Source: Marmoricola sp. URHB0036 (GTDB lineage Bacteria; Actinomycetota; Actinomycetes; Propionibacteriales; Nocardioidaceae). From it: a DNA stretch of 64,000 bases. The notes under the pieces are model-generated. The model worked only from the letters and a program-made list of their open reading frames with translations, had not been told where the DNA came from and searched no databases. This document shows positions 38,939-47,609 of this stretch, in pieces; position 1 is the stretch's first letter, and each line of letters starts with the position of its first letter. Location: positions 477,046 through 541,045 of the forward strand of contig NZ_KE384490.1 in NCBI RefSeq assembly GCF_000426045.1, read 5' to 3'. The position numbers and the translations under genes are program-made.

Positions 38939-39451
38939 GTGGAGGACTACGTGGTGGTCGGCCGCATCGGCCCGGCCCACGGGCTGCGCGGCGAGGTGTT
39001 CGTGGAGCCGCGCACCGACGAGCCCGAGCGGCGCTTCGCCCCGGGCGCGGTGCTGCAGGCGACCGGTGGCACCTTGACCGTCGCGGACTCGCGCACCCAC
39101 TCGGGCCGGCTCGTGGTGCACTTCGTCGAGCTCACCGACCGCACGGCGGCCGAGACCGCCCGGGGGACCGAGCTGAGCGTCAGCATCGACGCGACCGAGC
39201 GGCCGGAGGACCCCGAGGAGTTCTACGACCACCAGCTCGTCGGCCTGCGGGTGGAGACCACCGACGGCGACGTCGTCGGCGAGCTGGCCCGCATCGAGCA
39301 CAACGCCGCGCAGGACCTGCTCGTGATCCGTACGCCGGAGCGCGAGGTGCTCTTCCCGTTCGTGACCGCGCTGGTGCCGGAGGTCGACGTCCCCGGTGGC
39401 CGGATCGTCATCGACGACCGTCCGGGACTGTTGGTCGAGGAGTCATCCTGA
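38939..39451 (+). CDS. rimM: 16S rRNA processing protein RimM
   Basis: Predicted 170-aa 30S assembly factor that binds S19. The N-terminal [20 protein letters not shown] and the C-terminal PRC-barrel segment [16 protein letters not shown] are typical. The GTG at 38939 has GGAGGA six bases upstream; an earlier ATG at 38909 has its ribosome site touching the start codon. It overlaps trmD by one base (TGATG). Confidence 0.94.
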   Translation: MEDYVVVGRIGPAHGLRGEVFVEPRTDEPERRFAPGAVLQATGGTLTVADSRTHSGRLVVHFVELTDRTAAETARGTELSVSIDATERPEDPEEFYDHQLVGLRVETTDGDVVGELARIEHNAAQDLLVIRTPEREVLFPFVTALVPEVDVPGGRIVIDDRPGLLVEESS

Positions 39452-40611
39452 TGCGCATCGATGTCGTCTCGATCTTCCCGGAGTACCTCGCCCCGCTCGG
39501 GCTGTCGCTGCCCGGCAAGGCGCAGCAGAGCGGGCTGCTCGACCTGCACGTCCACGACCTGCGCCAGTGGACCCACGACCGGCACCGGACCGTCGACGAC
39601 ACCCCCTACGGCGGCGGCGCGGGGATGGTGATGAAGCCCGAGCCCTGGGGTGAGGCGCTCGACACGGTCGCCCCCGCCGGCGCCGTGCTCGTCGTACCCA
39701 CCCCTGCCGGCACGCGGTTCACCCAGGACGTCGCGGTCGAGCTGGCCGAGCGGGACCACCTGGTCTTCGCCTGCGGACGCTACGAGGGCATCGACCAACG
39801 CGTCATCGACGAGGCCGCGACGCGGCTGGAGGTGCGCGAGCTCTCCGTGGGCGACTACGTGCTCAACGGGGGAGAGGTGGCCGCGCTCGCGATGATCGAG
39901 GCGGTCGTGCGGCTGCTCCCCGGGTTCATGGGCAACGCGGGGTCGCTGGAGGAGGAGTCCCACACCGACGGGCTGCTCGAGTACCCCGTCTACACCAAGC
40001 CGGCCACGTGGCGCGGTCACGAGGTGCCCGAGGTGCTGCTGTCCGGCGACCACGCCCGAATAGCGGCCTGGCGCCACGACCAGTCCGTACGCCGCACCGC
40101 CGAGCGCCGCCCCGACCTGGCCCACGTCTCACGCGCCGTCGAGCTGGGCACCCTCGCGGCCGAGATAGCCCTGGCGGCTCCGTCCGACTCCGCCGAGCTG
40201 TTCACCCTCCAGCGCGCGTGCTGGGTCCAGGAGCAGCAGGCCAACCCCGACACGCGCATCCCGCCGCTGCACGAGGAGCTCTCCGACGTGGAGGGGTGGC
40301 TGGGGGAGTGGACGACGCTCGTGCTGCGCAGCGGCGGTCGGCTGGTCGGCGCGGTCCGTGGTCGCCTCGCCGGCGCGGAGTGGGACATCGGTCGGCTGAT
40401 GGTCGCCCCGGACCTCCAGGGTCGCGGGGTCGGGCGGGTGCTGCTCGAGGCCATCGAGGCCGCCGCCCCCGACGAGGCGACCGGCTACGTGCTGTTCACC
40501 GGCGCCCTCAGCGAGCGGAACATCCGGATCTACAAGAAGGCCGGCTACCGGCTGCTCGGCCCGGCCCCGGAGGCCCCCGGCGCCGTACGCTTGGTCAAGC
40601 GCCGCCGCTAG
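39451..40611 (+). CDS. trmD: tRNA (guanine37-N1)-methyltransferase TrmD fused to a GNAT acetyltransferase domain
   Basis: Predicted 386-aa protein. Residues 1-240 are TrmD, which methylates G37 of tRNAs: [38 protein letters not shown] (about 109-119) and [11 protein letters not shown] in the trefoil knot. Most TrmD end near 240-270. Here the frame continues into a GNAT domain (about 250-386) with [19 protein letters not shown] (acetyl-CoA motif A) and [15 protein letters not shown] (motif B). There is no stop or new ribosome site between them, so it is one polypeptide. The acetylation target is unknown. Confidence 0.95.
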   Translation: MRIDVVSIFPEYLAPLGLSLPGKAQQSGLLDLHVHDLRQWTHDRHRTVDDTPYGGGAGMVMKPEPWGEALDTVAPAGAVLVVPTPAGTRFTQDVAVELAERDHLVFACGRYEGIDQRVIDEAATRLEVRELSVGDYVLNGGEVAALAMIEAVVRLLPGFMGNAGSLEEESHTDGLLEYPVYTKPATWRGHEVPEVLLSGDHARIAAWRHDQSVRRTAERRPDLAHVSRAVELGTLAAEIALAAPSDSAELFTLQRACWVQEQQANPDTRIPPLHEELSDVEGWLGEWTTLVLRSGGRLVGAVRGRLAGAEWDIGRLMVAPDLQGRGVGRVLLEAIEAAAPDEATGYVLFTGALSERNIRIYKKAGYRLLGPAPEAPGAVRLVKRRR

Positions 40612-40649
40612 TGGGCTCCCGCCCGGCCGCCGATTTCGCCGTACGGCGA

Positions 40650-40774
40650 CCCCTGTGGCAAAATCGCTCCTTGGCCCAGTAGCCGCGGTCACCTGCCACA
40701 GGGGGACGGCCGATCGGCGCCGATGCTGAGAGCCACACCGACGTACACCACCATCCGTGGGTGACCTGTGGCAG
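40650..40774 (+). promoter_or_regulatory. Possible switching leader upstream of rplS
   Basis: A central segment TGCCACAGGGG (40694-40704) can pair perfectly over 11 bp with CCCCTGTGGCA upstream (40650-40660). Its left part CTGCCACAG (40693-40701) can instead pair with CTGTGGCAG downstream (40766-40774), close to the rplS ribosome site. The two pairings exclude each other. Whether 40650 is transcribed is not known. Confidence 0.35.
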
Positions 40775-40789
40775 TCACGAGGAGACACC

Positions 40790-41137
40790 ATGTCGATCAT
40801 CGACGACCTGTCCAGCCAGACCAAGCGCGACGACGTGCCCGACTTCCGGGCCGGTGACACCGTCAAGGTGCACGTCAAGGTGGTCGAGGGCAACCGCTCC
40901 CGTATCCAGGTCTTCCAGGGCGTGGTGCTCAAGCTGCAGGGCTCCGGTGTCGGTCGCACCTTCACCGTCCGCAAGGTCTCCTTCGGTGTCGGTGTCGAGC
41001 GGACCTTCCCGCTCCACTCCCCGATCTTCGAGAAGATCGAGATCGTGACCCGGGGCGACGTACGCCGGGCGAAGCTGTACTACCTGCGCAACCTGCGCGG
41101 CAAGGCGGCCAAGATCAAGGAGCGTCGCGAGGGCTGA
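40790..41137 (+). CDS. rplS: 50S ribosomal protein L19
   Basis: Predicted 115-aa protein of the 30S-50S interface. [49 protein letters not shown] and [14 protein letters not shown] are conserved L19 segments. GAGGAG precedes the ATG at 40790. The 178-bp region upstream, after trmD, holds the possible leader described there. Confidence 0.97.
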   Translation: MSIIDDLSSQTKRDDVPDFRAGDTVKVHVKVVEGNRSRIQVFQGVVLKLQGSGVGRTFTVRKVSFGVGVERTFPLHSPIFEKIEIVTRGDVRRAKLYYLRNLRGKAAKIKERREG

Positions 41138-41161
41138 GCCCGTCGTCGTTCCGACGATGGT

Positions 41162-41167
41162 TAGGCT
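41162..41167 (+). promoter_or_regulatory. Candidate -10 element of a leaderless promoter (lepB)
   Basis: TAGGCT ends six bases before the GTG at 41174. A small hairpin TCGTCG/CGACGA (41143-41157) lies just upstream, between rplS and this element. Confidence 0.4.
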
Positions 41168-41173
41168 CTGTGC

Positions 41174-41914
41174 GTGACGAACGTGGACGAGGCCGCCACC
41201 GCCTCTGATGACTCAGGCGGCCGCCCCGGCGAGAAGTCCGGGAAGAAGTCCGCGAAGAAGGCGATGCCGCTGTGGCAGGAGACCATCCTGCTGCTCGTGC
41301 TGGCGTTGCTGCTGGCGATCATTATCAAGAGCCTGTTCGTCCAGGCGTTCTACATCCCGTCGCCCTCGATGGAGCCGCAGTTCGTCAAGAACGACCGGAT
41401 CCTCGTCCAGAAGGTCTCCTACTGGGGCAGCGCCTCGCCGAGCCGTGGCGACATCGTGGTGTTCAAGGACCCCGGCGGCTGGCTGCCCGCCGACGAGGGC
41501 GACACGGCCCATTCCGGGCTCACCAAGGTGATGGAGAAGATCGGGCTCTACCCGACCGGTGGACACCTCGTGAAGCGCGTCATCGGCGTCGGTGGAGACC
41601 GGGTGGTGTGCTGCGACACCAAGGGCAGGGTGACCGTCAACGGGCATGCCCTCGACGAGAAGTCCTACCTGCCCAAGGGCATGGCTCCCTCCCAGGTCAA
41701 GTTCGACGTCAAGGTCCCCAAGGACCACCTGTGGCTGATGGGTGACAACCGTGGCTTCTCCTTCGACTCCCGTGGCCACATGGGCAGTGCCGGAGGCGGG
41801 TACGTCGCCGACGACCTGGTCGTGGGCAAGGTCTTCGCGCTGATCTGGCCCTGGAAGCGCGCCGAGATCATCCACCGCCCGGCGACCTTCGAGGGCATCC
41901 CGGACTCCCGATGA
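41174..41914 (+). CDS. lepB: Signal peptidase I
   Basis: Predicted 246-aa membrane protease that cleaves signal peptides. A charged cytosolic head with GEKSGKKSAKKA precedes one membrane helix (about 37-55). The catalytic serine lies in IPSPSMEP (S65) and the general-base lysine in LVKRVIGVGGD (K134); MGDNR is the box E motif. It overlaps rnhB (ATGA), in the order rplS-lepB-rnhB common in actinobacteria. Confidence 0.95.
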   Translation: MTNVDEAATASDDSGGRPGEKSGKKSAKKAMPLWQETILLLVLALLLAIIIKSLFVQAFYIPSPSMEPQFVKNDRILVQKVSYWGSASPSRGDIVVFKDPGGWLPADEGDTAHSGLTKVMEKIGLYPTGGHLVKRVIGVGGDRVVCCDTKGRVTVNGHALDEKSYLPKGMAPSQVKFDVKVPKDHLWLMGDNRGFSFDSRGHMGSAGGGYVADDLVVGKVFALIWPWKRAEIIHRPATFEGIPDSR

Positions 41915-42642
41915 GCACGCTCCCTCGCGGATCGACGGTACGCCGGGACGCCGGCCTCTACGGCTACGAGCGGGCGCTGCGGCGGGTCGGGCTCTCCCCA
42001 ATCGCCGGCGTCGACGAGGCAGGCCGTGGAGCGTGCGCAGGCCCCCTCGTGGCGGCCGCGGCGATCCTCCCCGAGGGCAAGGCCGGTCAGGTGCCGGGTC
42101 TGGCCGACTCCAAGCTGCTCACCGCCAAGGCGCGCGAGCGCTGCTACGAGCAGATCCTGCGCCGCGCGGTGGCGTGGTCGGTGGTCGTCGTCCCGCACGA
42201 CGAGTGCGACCGGGTCGGGATGCACGTCGCCAACGTCGCTGCCCTGCGACGGTCGTTGGCCCGGCTGGAGCAGCGTCCGGCGTACGTCCTCACCGACGGG
42301 TTCCCGGTCGACGGGCTCGACGTGCCCGGCCTGGCGATGTGGAAGGGCGACCGGGTTGCCGCCTGCATCTCGGCGGCCAGCGTGATCGCCAAGGTCACGC
42401 GCGACCGCATCATGTGCGAGCTGCACGAGCAGTTCCCGGCCTACGACTTCGCCACCCACAAGGGCTACATCACCGAGGAGCACTCCGCCGTACTCACCGA
42501 GCTCGGGCCGAGCCCGGTGCACCGGATGCGATTCGTCAACGTGCGGCGAGCCGCCGGGATCATCGATCCCGAACCCCTCACGCTTGAGCCTCAGCTCGAG
42601 CTGTTCGAAACCCCCGTCCCCCTCCAGGAGGTCGCACCATGA
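41911..42642 (+). CDS. rnhB: Ribonuclease HII
   Basis: Predicted 243-aa endonuclease that removes RNA from RNA-DNA hybrids, including single ribonucleotides. Acidic catalytic residues are in GVDEAGRG (33-40, D35 E36) and further on in the D of VLTDGFP. ISAASVIAKVTRD is typical of type II enzymes. It is co-translated with lepB and DUF2469 by 4-bp overlaps. Ribonucleotide repair is of interest here given the DinB2-like polymerase at 56767. Confidence 0.95.
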   Translation: MSTLPRGSTVRRDAGLYGYERALRRVGLSPIAGVDEAGRGACAGPLVAAAAILPEGKAGQVPGLADSKLLTAKARERCYEQILRRAVAWSVVVVPHDECDRVGMHVANVAALRRSLARLEQRPAYVLTDGFPVDGLDVPGLAMWKGDRVAACISAASVIAKVTRDRIMCELHEQFPAYDFATHKGYITEEHSAVLTELGPSPVHRMRFVNVRRAAGIIDPEPLTLEPQLELFETPVPLQEVAP

Positions 42643-42953
42643 GCGCCGAGGATCTCGAGAAGTACGAGACCGAGATGGAGCTCAACCTCTATCGCGAGTA
42701 CCGCGACGTGGTCGGCATCTTCAAGTACGTCGTGGAGACCGACCGGCGCTTCTACCTCTGCAACCAGGTGGACGTGAAGGCCCGCACCGAGGCCGGGGAC
42801 GTGTTCTTCGAGGTCACCCTGACCGACGCGTGGGTGTGGGACATGTACCGCCCCGCCCGCCGGCTGGCCAAGAACGTCAAGGTGCTGACCTTCAAGGACG
42901 TCAACGTCGAGGAGCTCAGCCACAGCGAGATCGAGCCGCCCCCCAGCAGCTGA
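42639..42953 (+). CDS. DUF2469 protein, conserved in actinobacteria
   Basis: Predicted 104-aa soluble protein with MSAEDLEKYETEMELNLYRE and a C-terminal WVWDMYRPARRLAKNVKV. It is strongly conserved in actinobacteria directly behind rnhB, as in the mycobacterial lepB-rnhB-Rv2901c order, but has no known function. It overlaps rnhB by four bases and meets convergent tadG after ten bases. Confidence 0.9.
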   Translation: MSAEDLEKYETEMELNLYREYRDVVGIFKYVVETDRRFYLCNQVDVKARTEAGDVFFEVTLTDAWVWDMYRPARRLAKNVKVLTFKDVNVEELSHSEIEPPPSS

Positions 42954-42963
42954 GAGTGCCGGG

Positions 42964-44811
42964 CTACTTGATCATCCGGACGGGGTCGCCGTCGACGCTG
43001 GCGCTCCAGGTCGTGGTGTCGGTCGTGTCTCCGGCCTGGTCTAGCTTGAGCTGGACCCGCACCCAGCAGCCGCCGCTCTGCGTGGAGTTGCACGTGTAGG
43101 TGTCCGGGATCGGGACCGAGACCGTCTGCACCTTGCCGTTGTAGCTGCCGCTGGTGGCCCCGCTCACGCCGCACGTCGTTCCCAGTGATCCGTTGACGAC
43201 GCCGGAGCCGGTGCACCCGGAGAACGAGGCCAGTGGGGTGCCGTTCACCTTCGCGTCGAGCGGCGGCAGCACGGTGACCGAGGTCGGCGCCGTGGCGTCG
43301 CCGATGTCGAAGAAGTGGATGTTCAAGGTCTTGGTCTGGGCGGCCGGGATCGTCCGCACCAGGTTGAAGATCTGCGGGGCTCCCGAGTAGTTGGCGTAGA
43401 TCGACATGTTCTGCCAGCCGGCGATCGAGACGGCACCGGTGACCGCGGTCGACCCGGACTTGACCCGCAGCGCGAACCGGTTGTTCCCGTTGCCGCCGAC
43501 ACTGGTGTCGTCGTCCTCCTGGGTGAACACGTCGGTGTTGCCGCCGTACCCGCCGTTGCCGTCAGGTGCGCTCGTGTCGAGCGCCACGTTGGTGCGCGCC
43601 TGCAGGTAGTAGTCGCCGGCCTTGTCAGGGGTGAAGGTGCAGAAGTTCACCCACTGGTGGAACAGCTTGGCGAGCGCGTCGTTGTAGCCGCTGTTGGTGT
43701 TGGTGTCCGGTTGGGTGGGGTCGCTCGGCTTGGCCTTCATCTGGGCCAGGGTGCCGGTCGACACCTTGTCCGGGGTGCCCGATGCCTGGAGGAACCCGGG
43801 GTACTGCCGCACGCAGGTGGTGATCGGGGCCCCCTTGTCCGGCTGGTAGGTGTCGGTCGGCTTGCGCAGCCCGAACGAGGTCACGATCGGGGTGCTACCG
43901 CCGTTGAGCACGTCGCCGGTGCAGAACGAGTTGGTGGCCTTGGCGTACCTGGTGGTGCCGTCGGTGGTCGTGTAGGGGTTCATGTTGTTGCGCAGGGGCA
44001 GCCCACTGGTCACCGTCGGTGCGTCGCCGCAGGCGTCGCCGGTCCCGACCCAGGCCGGGTCGTAGAGCTGCAGCGTCACCGGCTGGTTCACCGCCGCCGT
44101 CCCGACGCGGACGACGTAGAAGTACCCCTCGGGGTTGAAGTCGTCGTTGCCCCCGTTGGTGCAGCCGTCGGTGCCCGAGGCGCAGCTGCGGGTCATGTAC
44201 TGGTCGCCGTAGCCCTTGAGGGTCTCCGGGCCGGCGATGGCCGCCCAGAACTGCGGGTTGGGCAGACAGCTGGCTCCGCCGGCCGGCGTCACGATCACGC
44301 TCGTGTTCGGGCCCCGGGGGTCCACCGAGCTCGGGCTGGACCCGGCCGGCTCGTTGCCGAAGGTGTTGCAGGGGCTGCCCATCGGCGCTGGACCGTTGTA
44401 GTCCGCCGTTGCGGAGCGCGTCACGGTCGTCCACGGAACGCCGAACGCGGCGCCGAACTGGTTGGGCACCCTGGTGCTGATCGTCACCGTCAGCTGGGTC
44501 GGCTTGGCGCCCACCGAGGTCTTGACCGTGTTGTTCCCCGAGTTCGGGTAGCCGTTGTCCTTGGCCACCTCGACGGCGGTCGTGGTGGCGGAGGCGAAGT
44601 CGTCGGGAAGCCAGGTCACGCCGGCGGTGGCGGCGGCGTCGGCCACGTTCTGGACGCGTGCGATCTCGAGGTACCACCGAGCGACGTCGACCGAGATGGC
44701 GCACAGTGGCAGCACGATCGTGGCCGTCAGGATGGCGACCAGGATGGCGGCGTACCCGGACTCGGTGCGTGCGCGGCGTCGCGATGTCGTGCGTCCGGAC
44801 AGGAAGCTCAC
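42964..44811 (-). CDS. TadG-like Flp pilus assembly protein
   Basis: Predicted 615-aa exported protein. After RRRARTESGYAAILVAILTA comes a single hydrophobic helix (about 20-42) and the TadG N-terminal pattern DVARWYLEIARVQNVADAAA. The long remainder is extracellular, Gly/Ser/Thr-rich, with many cysteines and no enzyme motif that I recognise. The GTG start at 44811 overlaps the tadE stop (GTGA). The other tad genes (ATPase, TadB/C, prepilin) are not in the window. Confidence 0.82.
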   Translation of the reverse strand: MSFLSGRTTSRRRARTESGYAAILVAILTATIVLPLCAISVDVARWYLEIARVQNVADAAATAGVTWLPDDFASATTTAVEVAKDNGYPNSGNNTVKTSVGAKPTQLTVTISTRVPNQFGAAFGVPWTTVTRSATADYNGPAPMGSPCNTFGNEPAGSSPSSVDPRGPNTSVIVTPAGGASCLPNPQFWAAIAGPETLKGYGDQYMTRSCASGTDGCTNGGNDDFNPEGYFYVVRVGTAAVNQPVTLQLYDPAWVGTGDACGDAPTVTSGLPLRNNMNPYTTTDGTTRYAKATNSFCTGDVLNGGSTPIVTSFGLRKPTDTYQPDKGAPITTCVRQYPGFLQASGTPDKVSTGTLAQMKAKPSDPTQPDTNTNSGYNDALAKLFHQWVNFCTFTPDKAGDYYLQARTNVALDTSAPDGNGGYGGNTDVFTQEDDDTSVGGNGNNRFALRVKSGSTAVTGAVSIAGWQNMSIYANYSGAPQIFNLVRTIPAAQTKTLNIHFFDIGDATAPTSVTVLPPLDAKVNGTPLASFSGCTGSGVVNGSLGTTCGVSGATSGSYNGKVQTVSVPIPDTYTCNSTQSGGCWVRVQLKLDQAGDTTDTTTWSASVDGDPVRMIK

Positions 44812-45407
44812 GGGTGGTTCCCGGACGCGCACGTCGTGGCGGGCAACGGCTCGAACTGCATCATCAGGCGGGCGGGTACGTCGACGCCGGCCCCGAACAG
44901 CCCGGTGACCCAGGTGTGTTTGGCGGACATGGCGACGCCCACGGACTGACGGTTGGGGTCGTTGACACAGGCGTTGATGGTGGAGGTGGCCCACGAGCCG
45001 CTGGACTTGATGAACTTGTTGGAGGCGGCGCTCCAGACGTACTTGATGCAGTTGGTCGTGCACGTCACGCTCGAGGTGTTCGTGGCGGGCAGCGGGTATC
45101 CGTACTGGTTGGCCTGGTAGACCAGCACCCAGTTGACCGAGCTCAGCGGCATGCTGGAGCCGGCGTTCTGGATCGCGTTGACGGCATCGTCGGCCAGCGT
45201 CGGTGTGGTGGCGCTCACCGGGGTGCCGGCGCCGGCCTCGGTGGCGGCGATGCGGGCGGCGGCACGCACCTGGTTGGTCACGCCGGAGGCGTCCCTCATC
45301 AGGAGGGACATCTCGATGATGCCGAAGACCAGGAGCATCAGCAGGGGGGTCACGAGGGCAGCCTCGACCGCCACAGCGCCGCGCTCGGAACGCTGTCGAC
45401 GTGCCAT
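44808..45407 (-). CDS. TadE-family pseudopilin
   Basis: Predicted 199-aa pilin-like protein. The N-terminus has the TadE pattern RSERGAVAVEAALVTPLLM with the conserved glutamate in the hydrophobic helix (about 12-35). The exported part holds two cysteine pairs (CTTNC, and NAC with a late CASG) that may form disulfides. The ATG at 45407 follows GGAGGG. It is the first gene of a tadE-tadG pair that diverges from yraN. Confidence 0.85.
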   Translation of the reverse strand: MARRQRSERGAVAVEAALVTPLLMLLVFGIIEMSLLMRDASGVTNQVRAAARIAATEAGAGTPVSATTPTLADDAVNAIQNAGSSMPLSSVNWVLVYQANQYGYPLPATNTSSVTCTTNCIKYVWSAASNKFIKSSGSWATSTINACVNDPNRQSVGVAMSAKHTWVTGLFGAGVDVPARLMMQFEPLPATTCASGNHP

Positions 45408-45621
45408 GGACCCTCCTCTGACCTGTGACGGCCGGATGGCCTGGTTCGCCACACGTCGTGGTGAAGGAAGCGTATTTTGAACCGAGCATCTTTTGTGGCG
45501 TTTTGATGAGATCTGTCCGGTCGGCCAGCTCCCGTCCACAGGCGGCCGCCGGGGACCCCTCGTCCACAGGCCGCGGCGACCGAGCGGCGGAGTGTCCTTC
45601 CGCTCGGGTGTGCTGCGGTGC

Positions 45622-45987
45622 ATGAGCGGGAACCCACACAACGACGGCCTCGGTGCCTACGGCGAGCGAGTCGCGGCGCAACGGCTCGTCGAACGCGGCA
45701 TGTTCCTCGTCGACCGCAACTGGCGGTGCGATCTCGGCGAGATCGACCTGGTGCTCCGCGACGAGGGCGTGCTGGTCTTCTGCGAGGTCAAGACGCGCAC
45801 CTCGTCGGCGTACGGCCACCCGCTGGAGGCGGTCACCCCGGCCAAGGCCGAGCGCCTGCGGAGGTTGGCGGAGCGCTGGATCCAGGAGCACGACGTACGC
45901 CCCGAAGGCATCCGGATCGACCTGGTCGGGGTGCTCGTCGCGGAACGGGGTCGGGCCGAGGTCGAGCACCTCAGGGGCGTGGGCTGA
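45622..45987 (+). CDS. yraN: YraN family protein (UPF0102, endonuclease-like)
   Basis: Predicted 121-aa protein with a restriction-endonuclease-like core: [21 protein letters not shown] and VFCEVKTR give the E-(x)-D-ExK catalytic pattern. The family is near-universal, often beside comM/dprA or rnhB, but its role is unproven. The ATG at 45622 is chosen because homology starts there. It overlaps comM by one base. An AT-richer stretch at about 45470-45520 upstream may hold divergent promoters for this operon and tadE. Confidence 0.88.
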   Translation: MSGNPHNDGLGAYGERVAAQRLVERGMFLVDRNWRCDLGEIDLVLRDEGVLVFCEVKTRTSSAYGHPLEAVTPAKAERLRRLAERWIQEHDVRPEGIRIDLVGVLVAERGRAEVEHLRGVG

Positions 45988-47609
45988 TGGTCGCCACCAC
46001 CCACACCGTCTCCCTGCAAGGAGCGATCGGGCACGTCGTGGACGTCCAGGTCGACCTGTCCGACGGGCTGCCCGGGACGGCGCTCGTCGGACGTCCCGAT
46101 GCCTCCATCACCGAGGCCCGCGACCGCTGCCGGGCCGCCGTCATCAACAGCAACCTGCGCTGGCCCAACACCCGCCGCATCACGGTGCTGCTCTCGCCGG
46201 CCGACCTGCCCAAGCGTGGCCCGCACTTCGACCTCGGCATCGCCGTTGCCGTCCTGGCGGCCGCCAGCGCCAAGGACTTCCCCCACGACACGCTGGTCCG
46301 GGCGGCGATGATCGGCGAGCTGACCCTGGACGGGCGGGTGCGCTGCGTCCCCGGAGTGCTGCCGATGACGATGGCCGCGGCCGCGCGGGGGATCGAGACG
46401 GTCTACGTCCCGGAGCCGCAGGCGGCCGAGGCGGCGATGGTGCCCGGCATGCGGGTCTTCGGGATCCGCTCCCTGGGCCAGGTGATGGCCTTGCTGACCG
46501 GCGAGCCCATCCCGGAGGCGCCCGAGGTGGAGCCGATGTCGGGGGCGCCCCTGCTGTCCTGGCGCGGGGAGGAGCGGCTGGAGGACCTCGACATGGCCGA
46601 CCTCGTCGGGATGGCCGATGCGAGATACGCCGTCGAGGTCGCAGCGGCCGGCGGCCACCACCTGATGCTGACCGGTCCGAAGGGGTCGGGCAAGACCACC
46701 CTCGCCGAACGGATCCCGGGTCTGCTGCCCGACCTCAGTGACGAGGAGTCCCTGGAGCTGACGGCCGTGCACTCGCTGTCCGGTGCCCTGCCCGAGGGGG
46801 CGGCGCGTCTGGTCCGTCCGCCCTTCCGCGCTCCCCACCACTCCGCCTCCCGCAGCGGCATCCTCGGCGGCGGCACTGGTCGGGTGCGGCCGGGGGAGGT
46901 GAGCAAGGCCCATCTCGGCGTGCTGTTCCTCGACGAGTTCCCGCTGTTCCCGACCGACGTCGTCGAGGCGCTGCGGGAGCCCCTCGAGGCGGGGGAGATC
47001 TCGATCTCGCGGGGTGAGGAGGATGCGACGTACCCCGCCCGCACGATGTTCGTGTTCGCGTGCAACCCGTGCCCGTGCGGGGAGTACCACCCCTACTCGC
47101 GCGACCACCAGTGCACGTGCAGGGAGATCAAGCGTCGCGAGTACCGCCGCAAGATCTCGGGCCCGATCGCCGACCGCATCGACATCACCCGCTTCGTCGA
47201 GCCGGTCCGGGAGCACGAACGGCGCGAAGCGGAGATGCCGATGTTCCGGCCCGAGCCGAGCGCTCCGATCAGGGTCCGCGTGACGGCCGCCCGCGAGCGA
47301 CAGCGGATGCGCTACGCCGAGATGCCCTGGCGCCTCAACGTGCATGCTCCGGGTCCGATGCTGCGCGTCCAGTGGCCCCTGTCCGACGCGGCCATGGTGC
47401 GACTCGACGACGAGGTCTACGCCGGTCGGCTCACGCGTCGCGGCGCCGTCCGCGTGCATCGTGTCGCCTGGTCGGTGGCCGACCTCGCCGGTGTGGAACG
47501 GCCGGGCATCGTCGAGCTCGACGTGGCCCTCCGCCTCCGTGCCGCCACTCCCTTGCTTCTCCGCCAGCTGCCGAGCCGGGTGCACGTCGTCGGGCAGGTG
47601 GGCGCGTGA
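45987..47609 (+). CDS. comM: ComM/YifB family Mg-chelatase-like AAA+ ATPase
   Basis: Predicted 540-aa helicase-like protein; ComM promotes branch migration during uptake-linked recombination. The N-terminal Lon-substrate-like domain (SLQGAIGHVVDVQVDLS) precedes Walker A GPKGSGKTTLAER (about 230-242), Walker B VLFLDEFPLF, and CNPCPCGEY with a cysteine cluster ending CTCRE. It overlaps dprA (GTGA). yraN-comM-dprA suggests a DNA-uptake or recombination operon. Confidence 0.92.
   Translation: MVATTHTVSLQGAIGHVVDVQVDLSDGLPGTALVGRPDASITEARDRCRAAVINSNLRWPNTRRITVLLSPADLPKRGPHFDLGIAVAVLAAASAKDFPHDTLVRAAMIGELTLDGRVRCVPGVLPMTMAAAARGIETVYVPEPQAAEAAMVPGMRVFGIRSLGQVMALLTGEPIPEAPEVEPMSGAPLLSWRGEERLEDLDMADLVGMADARYAVEVAAAGGHHLMLTGPKGSGKTTLAERIPGLLPDLSDEESLELTAVHSLSGALPEGAARLVRPPFRAPHHSASRSGILGGGTGRVRPGEVSKAHLGVLFLDEFPLFPTDVVEALREPLEAGEISISRGEEDATYPARTMFVFACNPCPCGEYHPYSRDHQCTCREIKRREYRRKISGPIADRIDITRFVEPVREHERREAEMPMFRPEPSAPIRVRVTAARERQRMRYAEMPWRLNVHAPGPMLRVQWPLSDAAMVRLDDEVYAGRLTRRGAVRVHRVAWSVADLAGVERPGIVELDVALRLRAATPLLLRQLPSRVHVVGQVGA

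Noticed and set aside
45533-45571. Two CGTCCACAGG copies resembling DnaA boxes
   Set aside because: They miss the leading TT of the actinobacterial box (TTGTCCACA), are only two, and no replication genes are nearby.
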